Positions 44,815-56,371 of a stretch of 64,000 bases of DNA are shown in pieces. The stretch lies in the NCBI GenBank assembly GCA_039602395.1, contig JBCNJP010000006.1:52789502-52853501 (forward strand), in the 5' to 3' direction. The DNA comes from Deinandra increscens subsp. villosa. Lineage: Eukaryota > Streptophyta > Magnoliopsida > Asterales > Asteraceae. The position numbers and the translations under genes were made by a program. The notes beneath the pieces are model-generated. The model searched no databases. It saw only the letters and a program-made list of their open reading frames with translations, and was not told where the DNA came from. Position 1 is the stretch's first letter; the number at the start of each line of letters is the position of its first letter.

Positions 44815-46086
44815 TTAATTAATCATATTTAGAAACCCTAATTTCATGTATTTATTGTTTTATTATCAAAACTCATTTTTAATTTAAACCAACTTACAGT
44901 ATTATCCATTATAACATTTTATAATATCCTTTAAAATATCAAAGCAGAATTCAACACCGTTTACTCATTTTGGGCAGAACAACGTTACAAAAACCCTAAT
45001 TTTGACTCGTTAATAAAACCATTACCAAACCTTTTCCAATTGTGAAATAAACATAGGCTTTCTTAAAACACATTATTTTAGGATTACCTACAAAAATTCA
45101 GACCCTAATTCCCACCCGATCACCCAATTTTGACAAAACAAGCTCAAGAACCCTAATTTTAACACATTTTTAGAAAGCATACTTAGAGATCGATTTAGCC
45201 AAAACTGAGAGAGGTTATTTTAGACCTTACCTAATAGTGCTTGACTGCAGAAATTCAGCTCTTGAATCCTTCTCGTTTGCTCGTATTTGACTGATGAAGT
45301 TTATGGGTGTTCTTAGGGTTTTTAGAGAGGAAATCGGTGAATTGGTGAGGATTAAGGGACAAATTGAAGGCCTATTTATAGTCATTTGATGTGCCTAAGG
45401 TCCCTCCAGGTGTCCATGGTGATAAGCCGACCAAAAACGACGCGTAGGAGGCGAATTCGTGCACAACAAGTCGAGAAACGTGGCAAAAAACGAACCAAAA
45501 CTCTATTATGTGTCTGCACCGGCTCGCGTACCGCGAGAGAAGCCTCGCGTACCGCGAGGTATCTTTTGCAGTTTGGCAGTTTTGGTACCTCTTGCTTTCT
45601 TAATTACATTTTAGCCCCCAGACTTCTACCGATTGTTATTTTATGCTATAAAACACTTAAGGGTATACTTCTAAAGGTTTCTAAGGTTCCGGATACGTTT
45701 GATTATATATATATATATATGCATACGTATATATATATATTTACATAAATTACACTTTTAGTCCCCCAACTTCTTTTTAATGCATATTAACCCCATATCT
45801 TTCGATGTAGTTATTGTTTCAAGTCTTAAAACATTCCTAAACATGTTTCTAACATTTTCTAAGGTTCGGTTACATATAACGAGGAATATATATTTTTGTA
45901 TAAATACTATATATATTTTACTAGTTTATGTTCTAGCCCTCTTAAACTTTACAATACTTATCATTTTATGTTATTAATCATATTAGGATATATTTTTACT
46001 AATTTCTAAGCTTCAAAATACTTATAATAAATATAAACACGTATTTACTATGTATATCATGTATCTGTGAAATTTGGGGTGTTACA
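44815..46086 (-). repeat. Gypsy LTR fragment (family A) at the inner end of the right arm
   Basis: On minus it begins TGTAACACCCC at 46086 with the same flank (AGTTT) as LTR A at 18065, so both copies descend from one insertion. It ends at 44815, corresponding to about 19615 in LTR A; the rest of the element is absent. Confidence 0.88.
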
Positions 46087-46788
46087 AAACTCCGTAGCAA
46101 AATTGAGAAGATAAATTTTGAAAATTAATTCTAAAAAATCCGTAGCAAAAATCCATATCAAATCAGGAAAAATAAATATTTAAAATTTAAGTCAAAAACT
46201 TCCGTAGCAAATCAAGAATATATATATATATTTTAAAATAATTTGATAAATTCCGTAGCGACTTTGCCACAAGACTAACTACGGATTAGATATATACTAT
46301 TTAGCTACGATTTAGCTACGATTCCGCTATGGATATTGGTTCGTAAACTAGAGCCATAGCAAATCCCAAGAAAAATCGAAAAAATAGGTACTAACTTTTT
46401 GATAAATATAATTATTGTAAAACCAAGAAAAAGTATTTTAAAAGAAAAACTATAAATAATTTAGCAGAAGAACCGAGAAAAAGAATGCTTGAGCCAATAT
46501 AGCTCATTACAACATAACTTGGTCAACCAAATTCAATACTAGTTTAATAAGAGTCAAACTTTGTCAAAGAAAGTTAATTTGGGTAAAACATTGTCAGGTA
46601 ATAGGTGAATCGAAGCCATACTTTGTCATTCATCCCATTTAAAGCTCTAATCACTCCTAAGACTCAATACGTCTCATAAGAATATCTATGAATTTTTATG
46701 ACTCATCACCACCTATCTTGATCAAATAAAGTCAAGAGCGGTTAAACAGGAGTTCAACTTTATCAATAATGCTCTAAAACGTCACTTT

Positions 46789-47308
46789 TAGGGTTGTTTA
46801 AAAATATCCGAGTCCGAATCCGTATCCGAATTATCCGAAATTCCACATCCGAATTATCCAAAAATTTCGGATAACCAAATCTCGGATATCCGAAAATTCA
46901 AACTTGGACTTTGACAACAATTTACAAAGTTTTCGGAAGTTTCGGATATCCGGTATCCGAAAAATTTAAATAAATTAAAATATATTTTTGGTTAATTTGA
47001 TTTGTATTTTTAAAGACTTGGACTATGTTTATTTGTTTTGTCATTTTTTTAGGTCGAATTTATGTTTATTTGTATTTGAAGATTTGGACTATATTTATTT
47101 GTTTTGTCGTTTTTTTTTTTGTTAAGTTGTGGTTTTTAAAAAAAATACAGGATTTTCGGATATCCGTTATAACTATCCGAATCCGTCCGAAATTCCAGTC
47201 CGAAATTTCGGATATCCGAAATTTCGGACTTGAACTTGGACAACGAAAACTGATATCCGAAATATTCGGATATCCGAAATTCCAGGTATCCGATTTTGAA
47301 CACCCCTA
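46789..47308. mobile_element. hAT-type MITE (right arm copy)
   Basis: 520 bp, TAGGGTTGTTTAAAAA to TTGAACACCCCTA, flanked by GTCACTTT (46781-46788 and 47309-47316), the complement of the left-arm TSD. Non-coding; rich in TTTCGGATATCCGAAA palindromes. Confidence 0.85.
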
Positions 47309-47637
47309 GTCACTTTCAGCTATACAAAGTCAGTTTTGGTGTATCAAAATTAACATGCTAAAGTCTCTATTGGTCAATCAAAAACCAATATTTGGTGAAT
47401 CAAAATGAAACATGATTACTACAATCAAACTTAGGTGTTTTCAAAAATTTTATGGAGTAACTTTATTAAAAAAAAATTGGTGCTATATAAACACGTTATA
47501 AATATTTAAAAAATTTAAAAAGTTAGAGGGAACTTTATAAAAGTAAAAAATTATAGGCTGTAACATTTTTATCTTCCCATTTTTTTTTCCACGCTTAAAA
47601 CTTTATTTTATGATTTGAATTAGATCTTAAACCTTTA

Positions 47638-49551
47638 GGGGAGGCGGTATCGTGACTAGCCGGCACCCGGTTCCAAAGGGTAGCCGGGTGGCTTCCACCG
47701 GCTCACGATACCGGGTGTCCCGGTTCCAAATGTTGGCGGTTCTCCACGGCTCCCAAAAGCCCGTCCAAGCCGGCCCTCCTTCTCCTCCTTTTGACCGTTG
47801 GAAGTCGACCGTTGGTAGCCAACGGCTATCAAACTTTTTTTTTTCTTTCTTTAACATTTAACACACACTATAAATACTCATTCATTTTTTTAAAAAACAC
47901 ACATCTTTTTCTCTACAAACATTTTCTTCATCTCTTTCACTCTACAAAAAATGAGTCTTTACGATGAAGAAGACTTTTTTCCACCACCCGAGATTCCGAC
48001 ATCGTCAAGTAGCTCCGATGGTTCGTACCAGAACGCGATGCAGTACTTTAGCCTATGTCTTAACGTCATCGAACAAGAAGAACAAGAAGAGGCTTCCGCT
48101 CCTAAACGGAGGAAACGTATTTACCGTGATCGTGAAAACGGTCACCAACGATTGGTGGAACTATATTTCGCCGAAAATCCCCGTTACCACGAGGGAATTT
48201 TTAAAGAGCGGTTTCGTATGTCTAAACGTTTGTTTTTGAAGATTGTTGACGACATCACAAACAGTGAGCCGTGGTTCACACACCGTTTGGATGCGACGAA
48301 GCGGGAGAGTTTTACACCTTTACAAAAGTGCACGGTGGCTATTCGTCAACTCGCATACGGTAACGTTCCTGACGAATATGATGAATCTTTAGATTTTTCT
48401 GAAAGAACTGCACGTGAATCCCTACACTATTTTTGTGAAGCCATTATTAAGCTTTACAAAGATGAATTTTTGCGTGCACCCACTAGCCATGATATTACTC
48501 TTTTATATAATGCGCATTTAGAAAAGCATGGTATTCCGGGTATGATAGGTAGTATCGATTGTACTCATTGGGAGTGGAGGAATTGTCCTAGAAAGTATAG
48601 GGCACAATATCATCGTGGCGATCATAAAAAACCAACAATTTCACTCGAGGCAGTTGCCTCCCAAGATATGTGGTTTTGGCATGCGTTCTTTGGTGTTGCA
48701 GGTTCAAACAACGACATCAACGTTCTTAACCAGTCACCTTTGTTCAATAATGAGATGCATGGGGTTGCACCTAGAATGCCATTTGTTTGCAACGGTCGAG
48801 AGTACAAACGTGGGTATTACCTTGCGGATGGTATATATCCCCCTTGGTCGGTCTTTGTGAAGGCATTTCCACATCCTTTTGAGATTAAAGAGAAGAAAAT
48901 GAAGAAGATACAAGAGGGGGCTAGAAAAGACGTCGAAAGAGCGTTTGGTCGGATAAAGGAAAAGTGGGCAATAGTTGATCGAAAGGGTCGTCCAATAAAA
49001 AAAAGCTAATGGAGAACATTATGTACGCAGTCATCATTCTACACAACATGACTCTCAAAGACGATGGCCTTGCTATATCACCGGTCCACATTCGAGATCC
49101 GCCGGTTAACCGGGTTCTCGACCCGAATGTTATTTTCGAATTGCGAGATAGCGAGACTCATTTTAAACTCAGATTCGATATCACCGAGCACATCCAAAAC
49201 ACAATGGAAGTGTTTTTAACCGAGGAGGAGGTGAACGCAAATCCTCAACCCTAGATTTGTATTTTTTTTTAATAAAAGTTGTAATTTTTATTATTTTTAA
49301 TGAATGTTGTTTAAGTTTGCTAGTGTTTTTATTTTAATTAATATTGTTTACTTTTATTATTGTTTATTTTATTAAAAGTTGTTTAAATTTAAAAAAAATG
49401 AAACGGATTGGCTTGGTGAAGCCACACCACCACCATACCATGTGGTGTGGCTCCACATGGCTTCAAAAACTATAGTCATTTGACTTGGCCGAATTTAATT
49501 GGTTGGTGAACATGGCTTCACCAAGCCATGCCACCACCATACCTCCTCCCC
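47638..49551 (+). mobile_element. PIF/Harbinger element 1
   Basis: 1914 bp with ends GGGGAGGCGGTAT and, reversed, GGGGAGGAGGTAT, and a 3-bp TTA duplication (47635-47637 and 49552-49554). The left arm has the empty site (TTTATACTC near 16558, read in reverse). It carries a transposase gene only; the Myb-like second gene of autonomous PIF/Harbinger elements is not seen. Confidence 0.93.
47951..49254 (+). pseudogene. PIF/Harbinger transposase, element 1, one frameshift
   Basis: A DDE transposase that would cut and reinsert the element at TTA sites. The first frame (47951-49009, 352 codons) has an acidic/Ser-rich N-terminus, a basic KRRKR patch (about 52-56), a helical DNA-binding-like region (about 60-150) and the catalytic core: Asp203 in GSIDCTHWEWRNCP, Asp255 in GSNNDINVL, the YYLADGIYP motif at about 289-297 and Glu339 in RKDVERAFGRIKEKW. 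The second frame (49009-49254, 81 codons) starts with the conserved MENIMYAVIILHN block. The break is a run of eight A at about 48997-49004; element 2 has nine A there. Either a real one-base loss or a homopolymer error. Confidence 0.9.
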
Positions 49552-49554
49552 TTA

Positions 49555-49665
49555 TGCTCTAAATCAGTGGTTCAAATGTCTTCTATTCTTACGTGTGTTC
49601 TATTCTTACGAGGAAGAGAGAGCTTTCACCTATAAAAACAAGCTCATAAACTTACATATTAATAA
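49555..49665. other. Right-arm segment between Harbinger 1 and the Helitron-like element
   Basis: Matches left arm 16470-16560 in reverse, with a small duplication (CTATTCTTACG twice). No gene. Confidence 0.7.
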
Positions 49666-50644
49666 CTAAGATAGAACCCGTATGTTATACGGGTTGAATC
49701 ATTAAATATATATATATATAGTTGATAATTCATGCATATTCTTTCTATTACCAGAATAACGTATTACATTATTACATTAAATAAAAAGCTTTAGTTATAA
49801 TTCATAATATGGTATTGCTGACTTTACTCTCTTTATCAAAAAGATATATTTAGGGCATGTCTCTACTTGTATATTTCGAAAGTGCAAGATAAACATAACC
49901 ATGTTTAAAAAAAATCAAACCCTCAATACCGACTAACATGAATTATGAATTGACAAACTTGAGACTTTAAGTCTGTATAGAAAGTTAGATGAGTATACAG
50001 TTTTATCAAAATTATAATGAACACATTCTAATTGTTGAGTATAAAACCTAAATTATAATCAAAAGATTATAATGTTATCAATAAAAAAATGTTATGTTGA
50101 TATACATTAGAAAACTTACAATTGTATTAGTCGCGATGTCTAAAGTTTCCAAATTGGATGAACATGGCTCATTTGATATGGTAGGAAGAACTATTTAATA
50201 TTGGATAATATAAACATGATTTTTGTGGCTTATGAATTTCTCTATAAATAGTAAGACCCACAACGCAACGCTGATTGAATTTGTAAAATAGTATTAGGTA
50301 TTCATTAATTAAAATATTAAATATGATTTGCTCAATTATATTTGAAAACACACAAAATAAGTGTTTATTGGTATTTTATAAGTTTCTAAATATTTTTTAA
50401 AATGAAAATAATAATAGTTTCAGAATTATTTTTAAATAAAAATAAGATGTAAATTAATATATGATTGTCATAATTCCATAAATATAAATAGATAAAAATA
50501 TATAATGATTATAAAATAGGATATAATTTCCAATAAAAAATAATTTATGAGGGAGTAGATTTGGGAGGGAAAAATTTTGTGAGAATAAATCTAGTGTTGA
50601 CATGTGTCAACAATTGTAATTGTTTATTAGAGTAGAAGAGAAGA
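49666..50644 (-). mobile_element. Non-autonomous Helitron-like element
   Basis: A 979-bp insertion relative to the left arm. On minus it begins TCTTCTCTTCTACTC just after host A and ends with a hairpin ACCCGTAT-AAC-ATACGGGT, then TCTATCTTAG, just before host T, with no target duplication. The TC start, A/T insertion point and 3' hairpin 10 bases from the end are Helitron hallmarks. The last four bases are TTAG rather than the consensus CTRR. No Rep/helicase gene; short frames within are noise. Confidence 0.7.
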
Positions 50645-50825
50645 TTAAAATTAAAATTAATTTTCATATATTTATAACATCCCATCTGGTTTTACACTTT
50701 TACAAAAACTAGTAAAAGCTTTTATAAATCTTTATGGTGGATTAGACTATTAGAGGAATAATTTCAACAATAAAAGACCCAAAGTTAAAATCTCGTAACC
50801 TTCTGGTAACCTTCTGGACTTCTTA

Positions 50826-52794
50826 GGGGAGGGGGTATGGTTGCCTTGTGGCTTCAAAGAGCCATGCTCCCCAACCAATCATCATGTGCCAACTCATTTT
50901 TCATGTTTTTGAAGCCTGTCAAGCCACACCACAAGGTATGGTTGCCTTGTGGCTTGGAGAAGCCACCGAAAAATTAACTTTTTTTTTTTTTTGATTTTTA
51001 ACAACTTTTAATAAACAAACAACTTTTATATAAAAAAACAAACACTAGCATTACGAATACAATTGAAGTAAACAATATTCATTAAAACAAAATATTCATT
51101 AAAACAAAAATAAAATTACAACTTACAAAACATTCACTAAAAAAAAAAATTACAACTTTTATTAAAAAAAAAAAACAAATCTAGGGTTGAGGATTTGCGT
51201 TCACCTCCTCCTCGGTTAAAAACACATCCATTGTGTTTTGGATGTGCTCGGTGATATCGAATCTGAGTTTAAAATGAGTCTCACTATCTCGCAATTCGAA
51301 AATAACATTCGGGTCAAGAACCCGGTTAACTGGCGGATCTCGAATGTGGACCGGTGATATAGCAAGGCCATTGTCTTTGAGAGTCATGTTGTGTAGAATG
51401 ATGACCGTGTACATAATGTTCTCCATTAGCTTTTTTTTTATTGGACGACCCTTTCGATCCACTATTGCCCACTTTTCCTTTATCCGACCAAACGCTCTCT
51501 CGACGTCTTTTCTAGCCCCCTCTTGTATCTTCTTCATTTTCTTCTCTTTAATCTCATAAGGATGTGGAAATGCCTTCACAAAGACCGACCAAGGGGATAT
51601 ATGCCATCCGCAAGGTAATATCCACGTTTGTACTCTCGACCGTTACAAACAAATGGCATTCTAGGTGCAACTCCATGCATCTCATTGTTGAACAAAGGTG
51701 ACTGATTAAGCACGTTGATGTCGTTGTTTGAACCTGCAACACCAAAGAACGCATGCCAAAACCACATATCTTGGGAGGCAACCGCCTCGAGTGAAATTGT
51801 TGGCTTTTTATGATCGCCACGATGATATTGTGCCCTATACTTTCTAGGACAATTTCTCCACTCCCAATGAGTACAATCGATACTACCTATCATACCCGGA
51901 ATACCATGCTTTTCTAAATGGGCATTATATAAAAGAGTGATATCGTGGCTAGTAGGTGCACGCAAAAATTCATCTTTGTAAAGCTTAATTACGGCGTCAC
52001 AAAAATAGTGTAGGCATTCACGTGCAGTTCTTTCAGAAAAATCTAAAGATTCATCATATTCGTCAGGAACGTTACCGTATGCGAGTTGACGAATAGCCAC
52101 CGTGCACTTTTGTAAAGGCGTGAAACTTTCTCTCTTCGCCGCGTCCAAACGGGGTGTGAACCACGGAAAGTTGTTTGTGATGTCGTCAACAATCTTCAAA
52201 AATAACCGTTTAGACATACGGAATCGGTCTTTAAAAATCCCCTCGTGGTAACGGGGATTTTCGGCAAAATAAAGCTCCACCAATCGTTGGTGACCGTTTT
52301 CACGATCACGATAAATACTTCTCCTCCGTTTAGGAGCGGAAACCTCTTCTTGTTCTTCTTGTTCTTCTTGTTGGATGACGTTAACACATAGGTTAAGGTA
52401 ATTCATCGCGTCCTCGTACGAACCATCGGAGCTGCTTGACGAAGTCCCAATCTCGGGTGGTGGAATAAAGTCGGCCTCATCGTAATAACTCATTTTATAA
52501 AAAAATTGGTAGAGAGAATTGGAAATGAAATAGGAGTAGAGTGTGGTTTTTAAAATATTTGGGTTTGTATATATAGTAAATTAGAAAAAAAAAAAAAAAA
52601 AAGGGTAAAGAGCCGTTAGGCTCAACGGTCAAATAACGGCTAGAAAATAGCCGGCTCTCGACGGCATGGAGGAACCGGACAAGAAACAAAATGGGGAGCC
52701 ATGGGGGAGCCGCCCTTGGCGGTATGGTTGCCGGGTGGAGCCGGCCGGCTCTCTTTGGAACCGGGGGCGGTAACCCTCACCATACCGCCTCCCC
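50826..52794 (-). mobile_element. PIF/Harbinger element 2
   Basis: 1969 bp with ends GGGGAGGGGGTATGG and, reversed, GGGGAGGCGGTATGG, TTA duplication at 50823-50825 and 52795-52797. The left arm has the empty site near 16045. Closely related to element 1 but opposite in orientation. Its right end lies 3 bp from the site II element of the right-arm snoRNA promoter. Confidence 0.93.
51181..52493 (-). pseudogene. PIF/Harbinger transposase, element 2, one frameshift
   Basis: First frame 52493-51576 (305 codons): Glu-rich N-terminal stretch, basic KRRR patch, and DDE core with GSIDCTHWEWRNCP, GSNNDINVL and YYLADGIYP. The second frame (51579-51181, 132 codons) holds RKDVERAFGRIKEKW with the catalytic Glu, the intact IKKKLMENIMY region that is broken in element 1, and the C-terminus ending NANPQP. 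The break is a run of four C (complement at 51594-51597) where element 1 has five. So each copy is broken at a different homopolymer and intact where the other is broken. Confidence 0.9.
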
Positions 52795-52797
52795 TTA

Positions 52798-52856
52798 TGG
52801 GCTTATATACCCAAATGCGAATTAGGGTTTATGATCCTCCTTTTCTGTATATAAAA
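52798..52856 (+). promoter_or_regulatory. Candidate snoRNA promoter: site II, telobox, TATA (right arm)
   Basis: TGGGCT (52798-52803), TTAGGGTTT (52822-52830) and TATATAAAA (52848-52856), as in the left arm. A second TTAGGGTTT lies at 52923-52931. Harbinger 2 sits immediately upstream (ends 52794, then TTA), removing all farther upstream sequence by about 2 kb. Confidence 0.65.
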
Positions 52857-52929
52857 CCCTCTCTTCATTTGTAATCTGTATTCCAACCATCCGATTTTGA
52901 TTCGTTCTTCCAACAGCCAAAATTAGGGT

Positions 52930-53710
52930 TTCTGTTTCAGACGAGGAAGAATGTACGATTAAAGGTTCGTTCCTTCTCAGATCCTCAAAACATTATTTCA
53001 ATCATCAACTGTAAATCTGTTATCTAAGTTCGTTTTTATATCGCTTTTATCATCGACGATTTGAATATATTTGGGGCGAAAAACTTACGATTTTCGTAAA
53101 ATCCAATTCAAATTGTCGTAAATTGAGCCACTCTGGTTTCACATCGGTTGAGCTTCCCTTCATCGGGAGGCTCCCGTCGCCGGAGATGGCGTCGTCACAT
53201 CCTGTCGCCTTGGGGAGCAGATTTTGCGATTACCTCTTGGGACTGGCCGTGAGGAAAACATTCGTACCGTTAAATAACTGTTTAATTATATAGTTGCAGA
53301 TGATGAGATTTGCTTCAAATAACAAGTTCCGATCTCAGAATTTGAATTTAGGTTTTCTGTTTCTCAGTTTCTATTCATTACTTAACTTTTTTTCGTGAAG
53401 ACAAGCTCCGATGTGGAAGAATTCTCGATTAAAGGTTCGCTACATTATTTGAATCGTAAATCTGTTATTAAACTTCGCCTTTTAGAATGCTTTTTGTCAT
53501 CGACGATTTGGAAATATTTGGGGCGAAACTTCCGATTTTCGTAAAATCCAATTCAAATCGTCGTAAATTAAGCCTTCTTCGGTTTCAAATCGGTCGAGCC
53601 TCACTTCACCGGGAGGCTCCCGGTCGCCGGAGCAGGCATCGTCACATCCTGTCGCCTTGGGGAGCAGATTATGCGATTACCTCTTGGGACTGGCCGTGAG
53701 GAAAACATTT
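52930..53710 (+). ncRNA. Two tandem structured units upstream of the snoRNA (right arm)
   Basis: Counterpart of 15100-15895. Unit 1 spans about 52940-53275, unit 2 about 53405-53705. In unit 1 the long inverted repeat has one mismatch (AATTGTCG for AATCGTCG) and the GC-rich hairpin is GAGCTTCCC/GGGAGGCTC; in unit 2 one arm is altered (ATTTGGAAAT). The conserved core TCGCCTTGGGGAGCAG is unchanged. The gap between units (53295-53400) has ATGATGAGATTTGC, similar to the start of the C/D snoRNA, perhaps a decayed snoRNA. Confidence 0.45.
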
Positions 53711-53750
53711 TTACCGTTACATAATTGTAACTGTTTAATTGAATTGAAGA

Positions 53751-53850
53751 TTGGCCAGTGATGAATTTGCTTTTAAAAGATCACCATCTTTCGGGACTGA
53801 ATGGCCTTTTTCAAAGGCCCTGATGTCAATCATGCGTTTCTGAGGCTATT
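53751..53850 (+). ncRNA. Box C/D snoRNA, right-arm copy
   Basis: Box C GTGATGA (53758-53764), D' CTGA (53797-53800), stem GGCCTTT/AAAGGCC, C' TGATGT (53821-53826) and D CTGA (53840-53843). The guide before D' (TCACCATCTTTCGGG) and the segment before D are identical to the left-arm copy. All boxes are intact, so both loci could yield the same rRNA-methylation guide RNA if transcribed. Confidence 0.78.
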
Positions 53851-53934
53851 TTAGTTTTATTGTTTTTAAAATTTTGGAATTTGTTAATTTTTGTGTGCTT
53901 ATGGACGGTCAAGTGCTGTTTAGATTTAAACACC

Positions 53935-56000
53935 AGCAGTACTTAGTGTATGTTTGGCTAAACATTACAAACCAACTTATTGACTCAAAAAGCCAATAAG
54001 TTAAAAAAAATATTTGGATAGTGTAAAAGCATTTTTTAAAACAACTTTTAGAGAATGAGATTTCTTCATTAACTCAAAAGCCAAGAAATCTTCCTTTTAA
54101 AACTCCATTTGACTTTTGAATTAACAAATTACTTTTATACCCTCAAATAAACCCAAATGTCTATTTTGAATTAACAAATTACTGTTAAAACTCCATTTGA
54201 CTTTTGAAACAATTTATTAACTTATTGGTTTTTCTCACCACAAAAGCTAATCCAAACATATGTTTAAAAACTCTTTTTGTAAAAGCTCAACAATATTCTA
54301 ATTATATTTTGTTATATATTTATAGAAGTAAATATAAACAAGCAAAACAAATCAAACAACTTAAGATTAGGATAATTGATTTTTAAATTGAAAATGAGAT
54401 TAGCGGTTTAATATATTTAGGATTAGGAGAGTCGAATTGAATTGTAATAAAATGGCATAATATGTGAAAAAGAGCAATGTCAAAATGTGAAAAGAAAGAA
54501 ATTATAATCCGTCAAGCATGTGCTTAGAGTGTCGTGATGGTTGGCACACAAGGTGAAGATGGAAAGAAAGAAATAAAAATCGGTCAAGTGTGTGCTTAGA
54601 GTGTCGTAATGGTTGGCACACAAGGTGAGGATGAAGAAGGAGAAGAGTTGGGCTCGGATATGAAACAGGGTAGAGAATTGGGAAAATTAAGATATAAGGT
54701 GCAGAGGGCGGCGGGGATGGTTTGGGAGTTGGTGTTTATAGAGAAAGATATGTTCAATAAATTAGAATTTGGTAAATGCAATTTAGATAATTTTCACCCT
54801 AAACATCACAATAAGTTATTATGGGAAAAAGATCTATCGAAAACAAACAAATTATATCAAAAAACGCAAAAAATCACAATTTTTTTCCTCTATAACTTCC
54901 TCATATATTAATAATTTTTAAAAAGAATTTCACTCAAAAATTCTATAATTTTATTAGCTTTATTTATGGGCAAAAAAATTTTAAAAATAAAAAGTTTAGT
55001 AATTTTTTATTAGTACATCATGTAATATACTAATAGTATTGCATAATACATTATAATTAAAACTACTAAAAAAAACTTAACTTACATATGGACGTGGTTT
55101 ATGCGAATAATGTAAAAAATAAAGAATTGACATTCATAAACCAATTTTATATTATTGTTGCATAGTGCATTATTAATTTCAAACTAAAATCTGAATATTA
55201 TTTTATTTTAAAAAAAAAATGAAAATATTTTTTAAGTTTTTTCTTTTTCCAGTATTCTTAAAATAATAAAAGAAATATATAAAAAAAGTTTAAAAAAAGT
55301 AAATAAAGTTTTTGGTTTTTTGTTTTATTTGCAAAATCTTGTTTTTCTATAGAACCCAACCCAAGTTATTATTAGATAGTTTGTCCGAACGAAACAGGTA
55401 AAGAACGATAAGAAACAATGGAATTAAAAACTTGAGCGTGGGGATGCCAATGGAATTAAAAACTTGAGCGTGTGGATGCCTTAAATGTTGATGCTAATTA
55501 TTCGATGAGCCTTTGACAACAGTGAAGGCAACCTTAGGCAAAGACTGGAGTGTGGTTGGCGGATGGAATACAAACCCTATTCACAGAGACTCGTCCTTCA
55601 CAACAAATTTAAAGATTTTGTTTGAGCTCTGCCACTTCCAGAGGATGGAGCAACATCTGAAAAAGCAGAAAAATTGTCCTCTTTTGAACAACCCAGATGA
55701 TCAGAACATGGGTAGCAAACATAGTACAATTAATACATTTAAATCAACCCCCATCTCCAAAGATTTGAAACTCAGTTGTTTTAATCCAAAAAAGTAACCG
55801 ATGATTTAAGATGGTTGAGATTAAAAGTTGTGTTGATCTGATGGCTGAGATTGATAGTATATGGGGGTAACCGTCATTATATATAATAATTAAAAGACAA
55901 TTTTCCAGCTATTTTGTCCGTTGCGACGCGAGAAATTGGTTGATTTTGCATTGCAACACGTGAAAACCCAAAATTCGTATAAAAACCCCTAATCGACTTC
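53935..56000. other. AT-rich non-coding DNA with small tandem duplications
   Basis: A ~72-bp unit (TGGTTGGCACACAAGGTGA region) occurs twice at about 54500-54640, and a 32-bp unit (GGAATTAAAAACTTGAGCGTG) twice at about 55420-55480. A 94-codon frame at 55513-55797 (begins MTTVKATLGKDWSVVGGW) has no domain I recognise. It could be a gene fragment or chance, and I do not call it a gene. Confidence 0.5.
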
Positions 56001-56347
56001 TGATGCGAACGATGATCTGCAAACTCAAGCCCAACTGATGTCCAATGAACGGCCCAAGAGAAATGCAACCAAGCCCATGCGATTGAGGGATTAGTCCATG
56101 CATGCAGATTAGTTTCCACGTTTTTAGTTTTCACGTTTTTATTTTGTTTGCTTGTTCCCTACTCTAGCACATTCCCATGTTCTGTTTTCTTGCCCTGGTT
56201 TTTAGGAAGTAGTTGCAATTTGTTATTTTGGTTGACTATTTAAGTCGAGTTATTATGGAATAAAAGATATCAGAAAATTGCCCCAATTTCACTTGTGTTC
56301 TTAATTTCTGCAAGTTAATTTCTAGCTTATTAATTTCGTTCCCATCA
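56001..56347 (+). repeat. 5' LTR of gypsy element C (347 bp)
   Basis: TGATGCGAACG...CCCATCA; the ends TGATG/CATCA are inverted repeats. A chromovirus-type primer site and a Gag ATG follow within 25 bp. The partner LTR lies beyond the window. A TATTTAAG and an AATAAAAG stretch are in the second half. Confidence 0.7.
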
Positions 56348-56350
56348 TTT

Positions 56351-56367
56351 TGGTGTTTTCATTCACG
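56351..56367 (+). promoter_or_regulatory. Primer-binding site of gypsy element C
   Basis: TGGTGTTTTCATTCACG three bases after the LTR. It resembles the TGGTGCTTTCATTG-type primer site found after LTRs of some plant chromoviruses (from memory). Confidence 0.55.
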
Positions 56368-56371
56368 TACC

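Larger units (their letters stand above)
44815..53934 (-). repeat. Right arm of the large inverted duplication
   Basis: Reverse-complement match to 14906-19615. It is longer because of two PIF/Harbinger elements (47638-49551 and 50826-52794) and a Helitron-like element (49666-50644) that the left arm lacks. It lacks the foldback element 18448-18688 and about 0.25 kb near 50750. Confidence 0.9.

Noticed and set aside
53160..53270. H/ACA snoRNA
   Set aside because: An ACA follows a hairpin, but the hairpin is only about 22 nt with no pseudouridylation pocket, and no clear H box is found.
54609..54911. 100-codon frame as a gene
   Set aside because: It starts within a duplicated ~72-bp unit, ends in AT-rich DNA and shows no domain.
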